A stretch of 64,000 bases of DNA from Xanthomonas sontii (lineage in GTDB: Bacteria; Pseudomonadota; Gammaproteobacteria; Xanthomonadales; Xanthomonadaceae): the NCBI RefSeq assembly GCF_040529055.1, contig NZ_CP132342.1, positions 2,230,001 through 2,294,000 on the forward strand, given 5' to 3'. Below are positions 46,301 through 55,833 of this stretch, piece after piece. The position numbers and the translations under genes were made by a program. Positions within the stretch are counted from its first letter, which is position 1. Every line of letters starts with the position of its first letter. The notes beneath the pieces were generated by a model. That model did not search any database. It was not told the origin of the DNA and saw only the letters and a program-made list of their open reading frames with translations.

Positions 46301-49300
46301 TCAGTAGTCGTAGCTGACGCTCAACCGCAGCGACCGCGGCGCCTGGCGCAGCAGTGCCGCACCGTACACCGGATCCGGATTGCCGGGTCCCGTCTCCGAG
46401 TACGGATACTTCCACAGCGTGGCCTGGCCGTTGAAGACGTTGAACACGTCCAGGGTGAAGGCCAGTTTGCGGTCGGCGTAGGCCGGCCGCCACGACACGC
46501 CGAGATCCAGTTGCTGCAGCCACGGCAGGCGGCCCTGGCTGCCCGGAGGCGCCGGTTGGCCCTGGTAGTAGTGATAGGCGATGCCGTAGCCGGAAGGGTC
46601 GCTGTGGTCGGGGCCGTAGGAGCCCAGCGCACTGAACGGCGAACCGGAGATCAGCTTGAGGTTGGCCGACACCAGCCATGCGGGGTTGAGCTGGTAGTAG
46701 CCGTAGAACTTGAACTGATGGGTGTGGTCGTTGCTCTGCGGGCCGTTGGTGTGCTCCATCAGCTGCGCGAAGTCCCAGGCCTGGGTGGTGGACACCGCGG
46801 TCTGGCCGATGCCCGACAGCAACTGGCCCTCGGTGGTGCCGTAGCTGCGCGACCAGGTGTAGTCGAGGCGGCCGTACCAGCGCTGGTCGAACGGATGCTC
46901 CAGCGACAGGTTGAGTCCGTAGTAGTTGCGCTTGAACGCCGGGAAGCCGAACTGCGCGTTGCTCAGCGGCACCTTGACGTAGTTGCCCGAGGTGTCGACC
47001 AGGGTGAAGGTGTTGGCCCGGCCCGGGTTGATCAGCCAGCAGCTGACCGGATTGCTGGCCAGGGTCACCGTGTGCCCTTGCGCCGCGGCGGCGGCGAACA
47101 CGGTCTCGCTGTCGCAGTAGTCGTCCACGCCGCTGCGCAGGACGCGGTAGGTGCCCTTGGCGCCGTAGACCCAGCTGTCGCCCCAGGCCTTGGTGAAGCC
47201 GAGGATGAACTCGTCCTGGAACGAGGGCTTGATGCCTTGCGTGGCGACGGTCTTGGGATCGGGCGGGATGCCGTAGTAGTTGTTGGACGAGACCGCCCCG
47301 GAGATCTGGGTCAGGCCGGTCGGATAGCCGTTGGCGTCGATGCCGCCGTAGGTATAGTAGGTCGAGGTGGCCAGGGTGGCGCCGGCGGCATTAAACGCCG
47401 GGTTCAGCGGCAGCGCCAGGTAGTAGCGGCCGGCGTTGCCGTACACCTTGAAGCGCGCATCGCCGTCGACGTCCCAGCTGAAGCCCAGCCGTGGCGCCCA
47501 TTGCCCGCTGGTCTGCTTGATGTACGGCGCGCCGTCGCGGTTGTAGTTGGTGAACTGGTCCAGGCGCAGGCCGAGGTTGAGCAGCAGCCGGTCGTTGACC
47601 TGCCAGTTGTCCTCCACGTACTGCGCGCGCTGCGCCGAGCGCACCGAGGCCAGCGCGCTGTAGATGTACTTGCGCACGTAGTAGCCGTCCTGGCCGTTGG
47701 GGTAGCCGCCGGTGGCCGGAACGCCGAGCCTGGTGCTGATCGGCACGTTGGGATTGGCCTGGCCGTAGATCCAGTAGTAGCCGTCGCCGGAGGCCACCGA
47801 ACCGCGGTTGAGCGCGCGCGCGTTCTGGTTGTCGATGCCGATGGTGATGCTGTGCGCGCCGATGGCGTAGTTGAGATCCAGGCGCAGGTTGTCGGTGCGG
47901 TTGCCGCGCGCGGGATCGACCAGCAGCGAGGTGGTCTGCGCATTGGTGATCGGGGTGCCGCCGGTGTAGGCCGGGTTCTGGAAGCTGGTGCTGGAAAGAT
48001 AGGTCAGCGCGCCGTTGTAGCTGGGGTTGCGGCTGTAGTCGTCGGTGCGTTGCTGGCCGTACAGCGCGCTGAAGGTCAGGCGGTCAGTGAGGTAGCCGGT
48101 GTACTTGGCGCTCCACAAGTCGCCGCCGGTCTTGGTGGTGTCGGCATCGTTGCGCAGGGCGCCGATATCGCGGCCGCTGTACAGGTAGTACTTGCCACGG
48201 GTGACATAGCGGCTGGAGGCCCCGGTGATTTCCAGCAACTGGCTGTCGCTGATGTTCCAGTCGAGCTTGGCGTACCAACTCGGCCGGCGGTACTGGTAGT
48301 CGTAGTAGTACTCGCCTGGCGTGGTCTCGCGCGCGCCGTAGAACCTGTCGCCGTCCTGGCGCTGCAATTCGTAGGCGCCGAAGAAGAACAGCTTGTCCTG
48401 GATCAGCGGGCCGCCCGCGTAGATGCTCTGGGTGCTGAGCGTGGAACCGCTTTTGCTGTCCGGCCGATATAGCGCGCCGTTGCCGGGCGCGTACACGTCC
48501 TTCTGCGCCGAGCGCAGGCCATCCGGTTCCCAGGTCGCCTGGCCGCCGAAATGCCATTCGTTGGTGCCGCGCTTGCCCACGGCGTTGATCACGCCGCCGT
48601 CGGAACGGCCGTACTTGGCGCTGTAGCCGCCGGTGTAGACCTCCAACTGGTCGATGCTGCCATAGGGCAGGGTCAGTCCGCCCAGTCCGCGCAGCGGGTC
48701 GGTGGTGTTGAAGCCATTGATGTAATAGGCGTTCTCCGCGGCCGAAGAGCCGCCGAAGCTGAGCAATTGCGCCCCGGTCGGGCCGATATAGGTACCGCTG
48801 CCGCTGTTGCCGGCCACGCCGGGCGCCAGTTGCGCGATGGCCTCGGCCGAGCGGCCCAGCGGCAGGCGCTGCAACTGTTCGGCATTGATCACGGTACGCG
48901 AATCCACGCTGCTCACGTCGATCGCGGCGGCGGCGCGGTCGGCGCTGACCTGGACGCCGGCCAGGCTGGTGGTGGCGGGGCTGAAGGAGACGTCGGTGAC
49001 GGCACCGACGGTGAGGCTGATGCCGTCGCGGCTGCCCAGCACGCTGCCGTCGGCGCCCTTGGCGATGATGGTGTAGGTGCCCAGCGGCAACTGGCCGATG
49101 CTGTAGCGGCCGCGCGCATCCACGGCGACCTCGCGGCTGAGGCCGCTGTCGCTGCGCACCAGGATGCGCTGGGTATCGGCGGGCGCCTGACCGGCGACGG
49201 CGCCGGTGGTGGACTGGGCCTGGGCCGGCGGGAGGGCGAGGGCGGCACTCAGTGCCAGGGCGAGCAGGGCGGGCCTGCGGAGGGAGCGATGGTTGTGCAT
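46301..49300 (-). CDS. Oar-like TonB-dependent receptor
   Basis: This 999-residue outer-membrane protein has a signal peptide (LLALALSAALALPPAQAQ). A carboxypeptidase-regulatory-like domain follows, about residues 30-110 (VDARGRYSIGQLPLGTYTI). The plug domain contains NAEQLQRLPLGRSAEAIAQL and YYINGFNTTDPLRGLGG. The 22-strand beta barrel ends in RLSVSYDY with a terminal aromatic residue. These Oar-type receptors import peptides or other large substrates using TonB energy. A TonB-like gene lies about 950 bp upstream on the same strand. No Shine-Dalgarno sequence is clear. A palindrome that may be an operator lies 100 bp before the start. Confidence 0.92.
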   Translation of the reverse strand: MHNHRSLRRPALLALALSAALALPPAQAQSTTGAVAGQAPADTQRILVRSDSGLSREVAVDARGRYSIGQLPLGTYTIIAKGADGSVLGSRDGISLTVGAVTDVSFSPATTSLAGVQVSADRAAAAIDVSSVDSRTVINAEQLQRLPLGRSAEAIAQLAPGVAGNSGSGTYIGPTGAQLLSFGGSSAAENAYYINGFNTTDPLRGLGGLTLPYGSIDQLEVYTGGYSAKYGRSDGGVINAVGKRGTNEWHFGGQATWEPDGLRSAQKDVYAPGNGALYRPDSKSGSTLSTQSIYAGGPLIQDKLFFFGAYELQRQDGDRFYGARETTPGEYYYDYQYRRPSWYAKLDWNISDSQLLEITGASSRYVTRGKYYLYSGRDIGALRNDADTTKTGGDLWSAKYTGYLTDRLTFSALYGQQRTDDYSRNPSYNGALTYLSSTSFQNPAYTGGTPITNAQTTSLLVDPARGNRTDNLRLDLNYAIGAHSITIGIDNQNARALNRGSVASGDGYYWIYGQANPNVPISTRLGVPATGGYPNGQDGYYVRKYIYSALASVRSAQRAQYVEDNWQVNDRLLLNLGLRLDQFTNYNRDGAPYIKQTSGQWAPRLGFSWDVDGDARFKVYGNAGRYYLALPLNPAFNAAGATLATSTYYTYGGIDANGYPTGLTQISGAVSSNNYYGIPPDPKTVATQGIKPSFQDEFILGFTKAWGDSWVYGAKGTYRVLRSGVDDYCDSETVFAAAAAQGHTVTLASNPVSCWLINPGRANTFTLVDTSGNYVKVPLSNAQFGFPAFKRNYYGLNLSLEHPFDQRWYGRLDYTWSRSYGTTEGQLLSGIGQTAVSTTQAWDFAQLMEHTNGPQSNDHTHQFKFYGYYQLNPAWLVSANLKLISGSPFSALGSYGPDHSDPSGYGIAYHYYQGQPAPPGSQGRLPWLQQLDLGVSWRPAYADRKLAFTLDVFNVFNGQATLWKYPYSETGPGNPDPVYGAALLRQAPRSLRLSVSYDY

Positions 49301-49495
49301 GCGGAAGGCGACTCGGGTGGTGGGGGCGGGGGGCCGCCGCGCCGACTCGAATCCGCCCGTCCTGGATGATGCGGTATGCGCGGTAACGTTCCCCCCGCTC
49401 CATTAACCTTAATGGGACGCCATCACAGAAATGCCGCGTCGTTATGTCGGCGGCACCAATGGTTATGTCGGCCGTTGGACGTTGTGGGCGACCGG
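49301..49495. other. 5' region of the TonB receptor gene
   Basis: 195 bp without a gene between the receptor start and the tandem-repeat tract. It contains the palindrome at 49400-49415 and presumably the promoter. Short direct repeats of TTATGTCGGC (49442-49451) and TTATGTCGGCCG (49462-49473) are also present. Confidence 0.6.
49400..49415. promoter_or_regulatory. Putative operator upstream of the TonB receptor
   Basis: CCATTAACCTTAATGG: perfect 7-bp inverted arms CCATTAA/TTAATGG around a CC centre. It is the most AT-rich spot for several kilobases and lies 100 bp before the receptor start codon. The regulator is unknown. Confidence 0.5.
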
Positions 49496-50243
49496 ACCCT
49501 CACACAAACCCCTCTCCCGGTGGGAGAGGGGCAAGCGCTTCCCTTCTCCCCCCGGGAGAAGGTGCCCCGAAGGGGCGGATGAGGGTAAGGGGCGAAGCCT
49601 CGACCTGTTGCGACCGGCAGGCATTGCGGGCGGTCGTACCCTCACCCCAACCCCTCTCCCGATGGGAGAGGGGCTAACGCTCTCCTGCTCCCGCCGGGAG
49701 AAGGTGCCCCGAAGGAGCGGATGAGGGTACGGGGCGAAGCCTCGACCTGTTGCGACCGGCAGGCGTTGCGGGCGGTCGTACCCTCACCCCAACCCCTCTC
49801 CCGATGGGAAAGGGACTAACGCTCTCCTTCTCCCCCTGGGAGAAGGTGCCCCGAAGGGGCGGATGAGGGTACGTGCGAAGCCTCGACCTATTGCGACCGG
49901 CAGGCGTTGCGGGCGGTCGTACCCTCACCCCAACCCCTCTCCCGATGGGAGAGGGGCCAGCGCTCTCCCTTCTCCCACCGGGAGAAGGTGCCCCGAAGGG
50001 GCGGGTGAGGGTACGGGGCGAAGCCTCGACCTGTTGCGACCGGCAGGCGTTGCGGGCGATCGTACCCTCACCCCAACCCTTCTCCCGGTGGGAGAGGGGC
50101 TAACGCTCTCCCTTCTCCCCGCGGGAGAAGGTGCCCCGAAGGGGCGGATGAGGGTGCGGGCGAAGCCTCGACCTGTTGCGACCGGCAGGCGTTGCGGGCG
50201 GTCGTACCCTCACCCCAACCCCTCTCCCGGGGGGAGAGGGGCG
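49496..50243. repeat. 142-bp tandem array, five full units and a partial sixth
   Basis: Units begin at 49496, 49638, 49780, 49921, 50064 and 50206 (spacing 142, 142, 141, 143, 142), and each starts ACCCTCAC. Every unit holds a CCCCTCTCCC/GGGAGAGGGG stem, a CTTCTCCC/GGGAGAAG stem, a TGCCCCGAAGGGGCG stem and a closing GAGGGT that can pair with the opening ACCCTC. A 45-bp linker beginning near GAAGCCTCGACC follows. Copies differ at only a few positions. The last partial stem abuts the stop of the TonB-like gene and may serve as its terminator. There is no coding function: the unit length shifts the frame, and the frames encode only the repeats. Confidence 0.93.
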
Positions 50244-50256
50244 ATCTGCGTGCCGC

Positions 50257-51134
50257 TCAGCGGTCGTCGACCAGGCTGCCGCCGGGCAGGAACACCCAGG
50301 TGCGGGTCACCTGCAGGATGTCGACGTTGTCGTCGGTGCGCGGCAGTGGGGGGAACGGCTGCGCCAGTTGCACGATCCGCAGTGCGGCGGCGTCGAGCAT
50401 CGGCACGCCGCTGGAGCGCAGGATGCGGCTGCTCTCCAGGCTGCCGTCGCGGCGCACGCCGACGCTGATCACCACCTGGCCGCCGAGCCGGCGCCGCCGC
50501 GCTTCGTCGGGATAGTTGAGGTTGCCGACGCGCTCGGCGCGGTCGACCCAGGCGCGCAGGTAGTTGGCGTAGGCGTACTCGCGGGTGCTGGCGGAGACGA
50601 ACTTGCGGTTGGGGCGCTTGGCGTATTGCTCCGAGCGCAGGTGCACTTCGGCGGCCAGGCGCGCCATCTCGGCATCGCGCTGTTCGCGCTGCGCGTCCAC
50701 CGGTCGCTGCGGCTCATCCGTACGCGGCTGGGTCTGCGCCACCGGCAGCGGCTGCTCGCCGCGCGCGCTGCTGACCACGCGCGGGGTCGGTTCCGGTGCC
50801 GCGGCCGCGGTCTGCGCACGCAACGCCTGCGGGGCCAGGCCGTCCTGGCGTTGTGGCACCACGCCTGGCTGGCTGTCGCGCGGACGTTGCGGCGTGTCGT
50901 GGTCGCCGCCGCCCTGCTGGTTGGCCTGGGCCAGGAAGTCGGCCTGTTTCGGCGTCAGCGGCGTGCTGGTCTGGCTGAAGATCACGTCCAGCGTCGGCAC
51001 CAGCGGTGCGTCGTCGTCGATCGCGAAGCCCACGCCCAGGATCAGCAGCCCGTGCACGATCAGCGACAGCACCAGGGTGGCGCTGAGCCGTTCGCGCTCG
51101 CCGATGCGCGGCGCGGGCGTCGCGGCGGCCGCGC

Positions 51135-51138
<4 letters not shown>
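50257..51138 (-). CDS. TonB-family energy transducer-like protein
   Basis: From the ATG at 51138 (MSAAAATPAPRIGERERLSA) the protein has 293 residues. One N-terminal membrane helix (LVLSLIVHGLLILGVGFAI) contains the conserved His of TonB/TolA anchors. A long Gln/Arg/Pro-rich periplasmic region follows. The C-terminal TonB domain is YPDEARRRRLGGQVVISVGV with DGSLESSRILRSSGVPMLDA. It probably transfers proton-motive force from ExbBD to outer-membrane receptors, perhaps the one downstream. Its start overlaps the gshB stop by 4 nt, an arrangement I believe is usual in xanthomonads. Confidence 0.9.
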
Positions 51139-52085
<947 letters not shown>

Positions 52086-52327
52086 GGGGGCACCTGAGAG
52101 ACTGAGCGGAAGATGGTAGCGGGTCGGCGCGGGCGCCGCGCACCGGGTGTCGGACGCGGCTGCGCGGTGTCGCACGTTATCCGCCAAACTGTGACATAGT
52201 TTGTGCTGTTACGTGGTTCAACGCAGACCGGCAGCGGCGGCCTTGACAGTCGCAGCGGGTCTTGGGATACATGGCGTTTCGCAGCGAAGCCGGATCCGAT
52301 GAAGCGTCGCGCGCTTGGGGGCAAGTG

Positions 52328-52729
52328 ATGAGTGAAAACACGACTGCGGGTGGGGAACTCGCAGGCTTGCGGGTCATGGTGATCGACGATTCGAAAACGA
52401 TCCGTCGCACTGCCGAAACGTTGCTGAAGCGCGAAGGGTGCGAAGTGGTGACGGCGACCGACGGCTTCGAGGCGCTGGCCAAGATCGCCGACCAGCAGCC
52501 GCAGATCATCTTCGTGGACATCATGATGCCGCGGCTGGACGGCTATCAGACCTGCGCGCTGATCAAGGGCAACCAGCTGTTCAAGGCCACGCCGGTGATC
52601 ATGCTGTCCTCCAAGGACGGCCTGTTCGACAAGGCGCGCGGGCGCATCGTCGGGTCCGAGCAGTACCTCACCAAACCCTTTACACGCGAAGAGCTGCTGG
52701 GCGCGATCCGTACATACGTCAACGCCTGA
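52328..52729 (+). CDS. pilG: Twitching-motility response regulator PilG
   Basis: This 133-residue single-domain CheY-like protein, from the ATG at 52328, has the receiver acidic pair in VMVIDDSKTIRRT. The phospho-acceptor Asp64 lies in IIFVDIMMPRLDGYQT, the Thr/Ser switch in VIMLSSKDGLFDKARG and the Lys in YLTKPFTREELLGAI. In P. aeruginosa PilG promotes pilus extension and cAMP signalling. It opens the pilG-pilH-pilI-pilJ-chpA cluster, all on the plus strand with small gaps. A frame open to 52262 upstream is not conserved. Confidence 0.93.
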   Translation: MSENTTAGGELAGLRVMVIDDSKTIRRTAETLLKREGCEVVTATDGFEALAKIADQQPQIIFVDIMMPRLDGYQTCALIKGNQLFKATPVIMLSSKDGLFDKARGRIVGSEQYLTKPFTREELLGAIRTYVNA

Positions 52730-52746
52730 CCAGGGGGAAAGGCAGC

Positions 52747-53109
52747 ATGGCCCGTATCTTGTTGATCGAGGACTCACCGACCGACCGGGCGGTGTTCACG
52801 CAATGGCTTGAAAAAGCCGGGCACCAGGTCCTGTCCACCGACAACGCGGAGGACGGGATCAAGCTGGTACGCGAGCAGGCGCCGAACCTGGTGCTGATGG
52901 ACGTGGTGCTGCCGGGGATGAGCGGCTTCCAGGCCACCCGCGCGCTGTCGCGCGATGAGGCCACCCGGCACATCCCGGTGCTGATCATCAGCACCAAGAG
53001 CATGGAGACCGACAAGGTCTGGGGCATGCGCCAGGGCGCCACCGACTACATCGTCAAGCCGCCGCGGGAAGACGAGCTGATCGCCCGCATCAATCAACTG
53101 GTGGGCTGA
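52747..53109 (+). CDS. pilH: Twitching-motility response regulator PilH
   Basis: This 120-residue CheY-like receiver has the acidic pair in RILLIEDSPTDRAV, phospho-acceptor Asp52 in LVLMDVVLPGMSGFQAT, the switch Ser/Thr in LIISTKSMETDK and Lys in YIVKPPREDEL. PilH is thought to drain phosphate from ChpA and favour pilus retraction. The W-G-M-R-Q-G-A segment in helix 4 is a PilH-type feature. A GGGGGAAAGG purine run precedes the ATG, and the gap from pilG is 17 bp. Confidence 0.93.
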   Translation: MARILLIEDSPTDRAVFTQWLEKAGHQVLSTDNAEDGIKLVREQAPNLVLMDVVLPGMSGFQATRALSRDEATRHIPVLIISTKSMETDKVWGMRQGATDYIVKPPREDELIARINQLVG

Positions 53110-53110
53110 C

Positions 53111-53641
53111 ATGCGCTCGCCCTTCGACATCCTCGAGGCCTACGAGCGGCGCAGCCTGGCGCACGCCGTGCAGATGCCCGAACGCGCCTTCGACGACGAC
53201 GTCTGGCGCGGGGTCGGCTACCGCGTCGGCAAGCGTCACCTGGTCTCGGATTTCCGCGAAGTGGTGGAGATCGTGCGCATGCCGCCGGTCACCCCGGTGC
53301 CGGGCGCGCAGCCGTGGCTGTTGGGCGTGGGCAACCTGCGCGGCAACCTGTTCCCGGTGGTCGACCTGAAGCAGTTCCTGGAAGGCGAGCGCACTGCGCT
53401 GCAGGAAGGCCAGCGCGTGCTGATCATGCGCCAGAGCGGCGGCGACGTGGCCCTGACCATCGACGAACTGTTCGGCCAGCGCAGCTTCACCGAGGCGCAG
53501 GCGGTGGAGCCGGGCGATCTGGCCCAGGGCCGCTACGCGCACTTCATCGACCGCGCCTTCCGCGGCGACGCCCAGGACTGGGGCGTGTTCTCGCTGTCGC
53601 TGCTGTCGCGCACTCCCGAATTCCGGCAAGCCGCCGCCTGA
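53111..53641 (+). CDS. pilI: CheW-like adaptor PilI
   Basis: This 176-residue protein is a CheW domain: GVGYRVGKRHLVSDFREVVEI, then GVGNLRGNLFPVVDLKQFLE, and VALTIDELFGQRSFTEAQ. It links the receptor PilJ to the kinase ChpA at the cell pole. It starts 1 bp after the pilH stop (TGACATG), so translation is coupled. Length and order are typical of Pil-Chp clusters. Confidence 0.93.
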   Translation: MRSPFDILEAYERRSLAHAVQMPERAFDDDVWRGVGYRVGKRHLVSDFREVVEIVRMPPVTPVPGAQPWLLGVGNLRGNLFPVVDLKQFLEGERTALQEGQRVLIMRQSGGDVALTIDELFGQRSFTEAQAVEPGDLAQGRYAHFIDRAFRGDAQDWGVFSLSLLSRTPEFRQAAA

Positions 53642-53681
53642 GCGCGCGCGCTGCCTCCGCATCGAAGACCGAGGTCGCATC

Positions 53682-55718
53682 ATGAGTACTGCTCCGGACG
53701 CCCGCAAGGCCAGCAAGCTCGGCAGCGTGGGCACGAGTTTCTGGCTGGGCCTGCTGGCGCTGTCGCTGGTCGTGTTCGGCGCCAACACCGGCGTGGCCAC
53801 CTGGCAGGGCAACCGCCTGGCCGGCGCCAGCACCGGCGCGGCCGACCTGCAGGTGCTGTCGCAACAGCTGGCCAACCAGGCCCGCGACGCAGTGTCCGGC
53901 AACGCCGAGACCTTCAAGCAATTCAAGCAGACCAAGGCGAAGGTGGAGAGCACCGTCGCCGAGCTCAACGCACGCTACGCCAACGAAGCCGGCGTGTCCG
54001 CGCCGCTGCAGACCCTCAACGGCACCTGGGCGCCACTGGCCAAGAACGCGCAGCAGGTGGTGGACAGCGAACCGGCGGTGCTGGCGCTGGCCGGCAACGC
54101 CGACCGCTTCGTCGGCGGCGTGCCGCAGCTGCAGGCGCAGTTGAACGAGGTGGTGCGCGCGATGACGGTCGGCGGCGCGCCCGCCGCGCAGATCTACAAC
54201 ACGCTGCAGCAGGTGGTGGTGGCCGGCACCATGGCCCGCCGCGTCACCGAAATGCGCGCCGGCGGCCGCGGTGCGGCCAGTGCCGGCGACGCGCTGGCGC
54301 GCGACGCGGTGGTGTTCGGGCAGATGCTCGAGGGCCTGCGCAACGGCAACGAGGAACTGGGCATCGCCCCAGTGCGCAACGCCGCCGCATTGGCCGCGCT
54401 GGAGCAGTCGCAGGCGCAGTGGGCGGAAATGAAGAAGGACCTGGATGCGCTGCAGGCCAGCTCGCGCAGCCTGTTCGCCGCACAGTCCGCCGCCGCGGCG
54501 CTGACCGCCGGCTCGGGCAAGATGCTGGAGGACAGCAAGAAGCTGTTCGACGCGTTCTCCGCGTTCGGCTCCACCCGCGACACCCGCCTGTTCCCGAACT
54601 TCTGGCTGGGCGTGATCTCCGGCCTGCTGGCGCTGCTGTCGATCGTCGGCTTCGTCTGGACCACGGTGCGCAGCCGCAGCCGCGAGCAGGAAATCCGCCT
54701 GCAGACGCAGGTGGAATACAACAGCCGCAACCAGCAGGCGATCATGCGCCTGCTCGACGAAATCAGTTCGCTCGGCGAAGGCGACCTGACCGTCAAGGCC
54801 TCGGTCACCGAGGACATGACCGGCGCCATCGCCGACGCGATCAACTACGCCGTCGACGAACTGCGCCACCTGGTGACCACCATCAACGACACCTCGGCCA
54901 AGGTCGCCGTGTCCACCGAGGAAACCCAGGCCACCGCGCGCCAGCTGGCCGAGGCGGCGGGGCACCAGGCCGAGCAGATCGGCTCGGCCTCGGTGCGCAT
55001 CAACGAAATCGCCGCCAGCATCGAGCAGGTGTCGCGCAACTCCACCGAGTCGGCGGAAGTGGCGCAGCGCTCGGTGGTGATCGCGGCCGAAGGCGCCGGC
55101 GTGGTCCGCGAGACCATCCAGGGCATGGACCAGATCCGCGACCAGATCCAGGAGACCTCCAAGCGCATCAAGCGCCTGGGCGAGTCGACCCAGGAGATCG
55201 GCTCGATCGTGGAACTGATCAACGACATTTCCGAGCAGACCAACATCCTGGCGCTCAACGCCGCGGTGCAGGCCGCCTCGGCCGGCGAGGCCGGCCGCGG
55301 TTTCGCGCTGGTCGCCGACGAAGTGCAGCGCCTGGCCGAACGTACCTCCGGCGCCACCCGCCGCATCGAAGGCCTGGTGCAGACCATTCAGGCCGATACC
55401 AACGAAGCGGTCAGCTCGATGGAGCAGACCACCTCCGAAGTGGTGTCCGGCGCGCGTCTGGCCGAGGACGCCGGCACCGCGCTGACCGAGATCGAACGCG
55501 TGTCCAACGCGCTCAACACCCTCATCAAGAACATCTCCATCGCCGCGCACCAGCAGTCGGCGGCGGCGATCGACATCACCCAGACGATGGACGTGATCCG
55601 GCAGATCACCGGACAGACCTCGCAAGGCGCGGGACAGACCGCCGAATCGATCGGCCGCCTGGCGCAACTGGCGGCGGACCTGCGGCGCTCGGTCGCCGAC
55701 TTCAAGCTGCCGGCGTAA
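53682..55718 (+). CDS. pilJ: Twitching-motility chemoreceptor PilJ
   Basis: This 678-residue methyl-accepting protein has two membrane helices (residues about 18-40, WLGLLALSLVVFGANTG; about 306-329, FWLGVISGLLALLSIVGFVW). The periplasmic PilJ sensor domain lies between them. A HAMP-like segment and the cytoplasmic coiled coil follow, and the signalling hairpin tip is DISEQTNILALNAAVQAASA, then GEAGRGFALVADEVQRLAER. It senses surface contact or pilus tension in P. aeruginosa. The hairpin reads AVQAASAGE where flagellar receptors have AIEAARAGE, a PilJ feature. No methyltransferase gene follows. Confidence 0.94.
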   Translation: MSTAPDARKASKLGSVGTSFWLGLLALSLVVFGANTGVATWQGNRLAGASTGAADLQVLSQQLANQARDAVSGNAETFKQFKQTKAKVESTVAELNARYANEAGVSAPLQTLNGTWAPLAKNAQQVVDSEPAVLALAGNADRFVGGVPQLQAQLNEVVRAMTVGGAPAAQIYNTLQQVVVAGTMARRVTEMRAGGRGAASAGDALARDAVVFGQMLEGLRNGNEELGIAPVRNAAALAALEQSQAQWAEMKKDLDALQASSRSLFAAQSAAAALTAGSGKMLEDSKKLFDAFSAFGSTRDTRLFPNFWLGVISGLLALLSIVGFVWTTVRSRSREQEIRLQTQVEYNSRNQQAIMRLLDEISSLGEGDLTVKASVTEDMTGAIADAINYAVDELRHLVTTINDTSAKVAVSTEETQATARQLAEAAGHQAEQIGSASVRINEIAASIEQVSRNSTESAEVAQRSVVIAAEGAGVVRETIQGMDQIRDQIQETSKRIKRLGESTQEIGSIVELINDISEQTNILALNAAVQAASAGEAGRGFALVADEVQRLAERTSGATRRIEGLVQTIQADTNEAVSSMEQTTSEVVSGARLAEDAGTALTEIERVSNALNTLIKNISIAAHQQSAAAIDITQTMDVIRQITGQTSQGAGQTAESIGRLAQLAADLRRSVADFKLPA

Positions 55719-55749
55719 GCGGGCCGGAACCGGGTGGAAGGAAGCGCAC

Positions 55750-55833
55750 ATGACGTACCGTGAACAACTCCCGCATCCCGTCGCCGCGCTCGCGCGGCAC
55801 GGCGCGTGCCCGGCCGCGGAGACGCGGCGATGA
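55750..55833 (+). CDS. Possible 27-residue leader peptide coupled to chpA
   Basis: ATG at 55750 is preceded by GGAAGGAAG (a good ribosome binding site, about 6 nt away). The frame encodes 27 residues (MTYREQLPHPVAALARHG and nine more, ending ETRR). Its TGA overlaps the chpA ATG as ATGA. The peptide matches nothing I know. It occupies the place where P. aeruginosa has pilK (CheR-type methyltransferase). It may be a coupling leader, a degraded remnant or chance. The chpA ATG itself has no good Shine-Dalgarno sequence, which supports coupling. Confidence 0.4.
   Translation: MTYREQLPHPVAALARHGACPAAETRR

Noticed and set aside
49444..50103. Several 70-90-residue open frames with similar Pro/Arg-rich peptides
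   Set aside because: They are translations of the 142-bp tandem units in different frames. Unit length is not a multiple of three, and the peptides change frame from copy to copy.
49496..50243. CRISPR array
   Set aside because: The period is 142 bp, and the supposed spacers are as conserved as the repeats. No cas genes are present. It is a tandem duplication of palindromic units.
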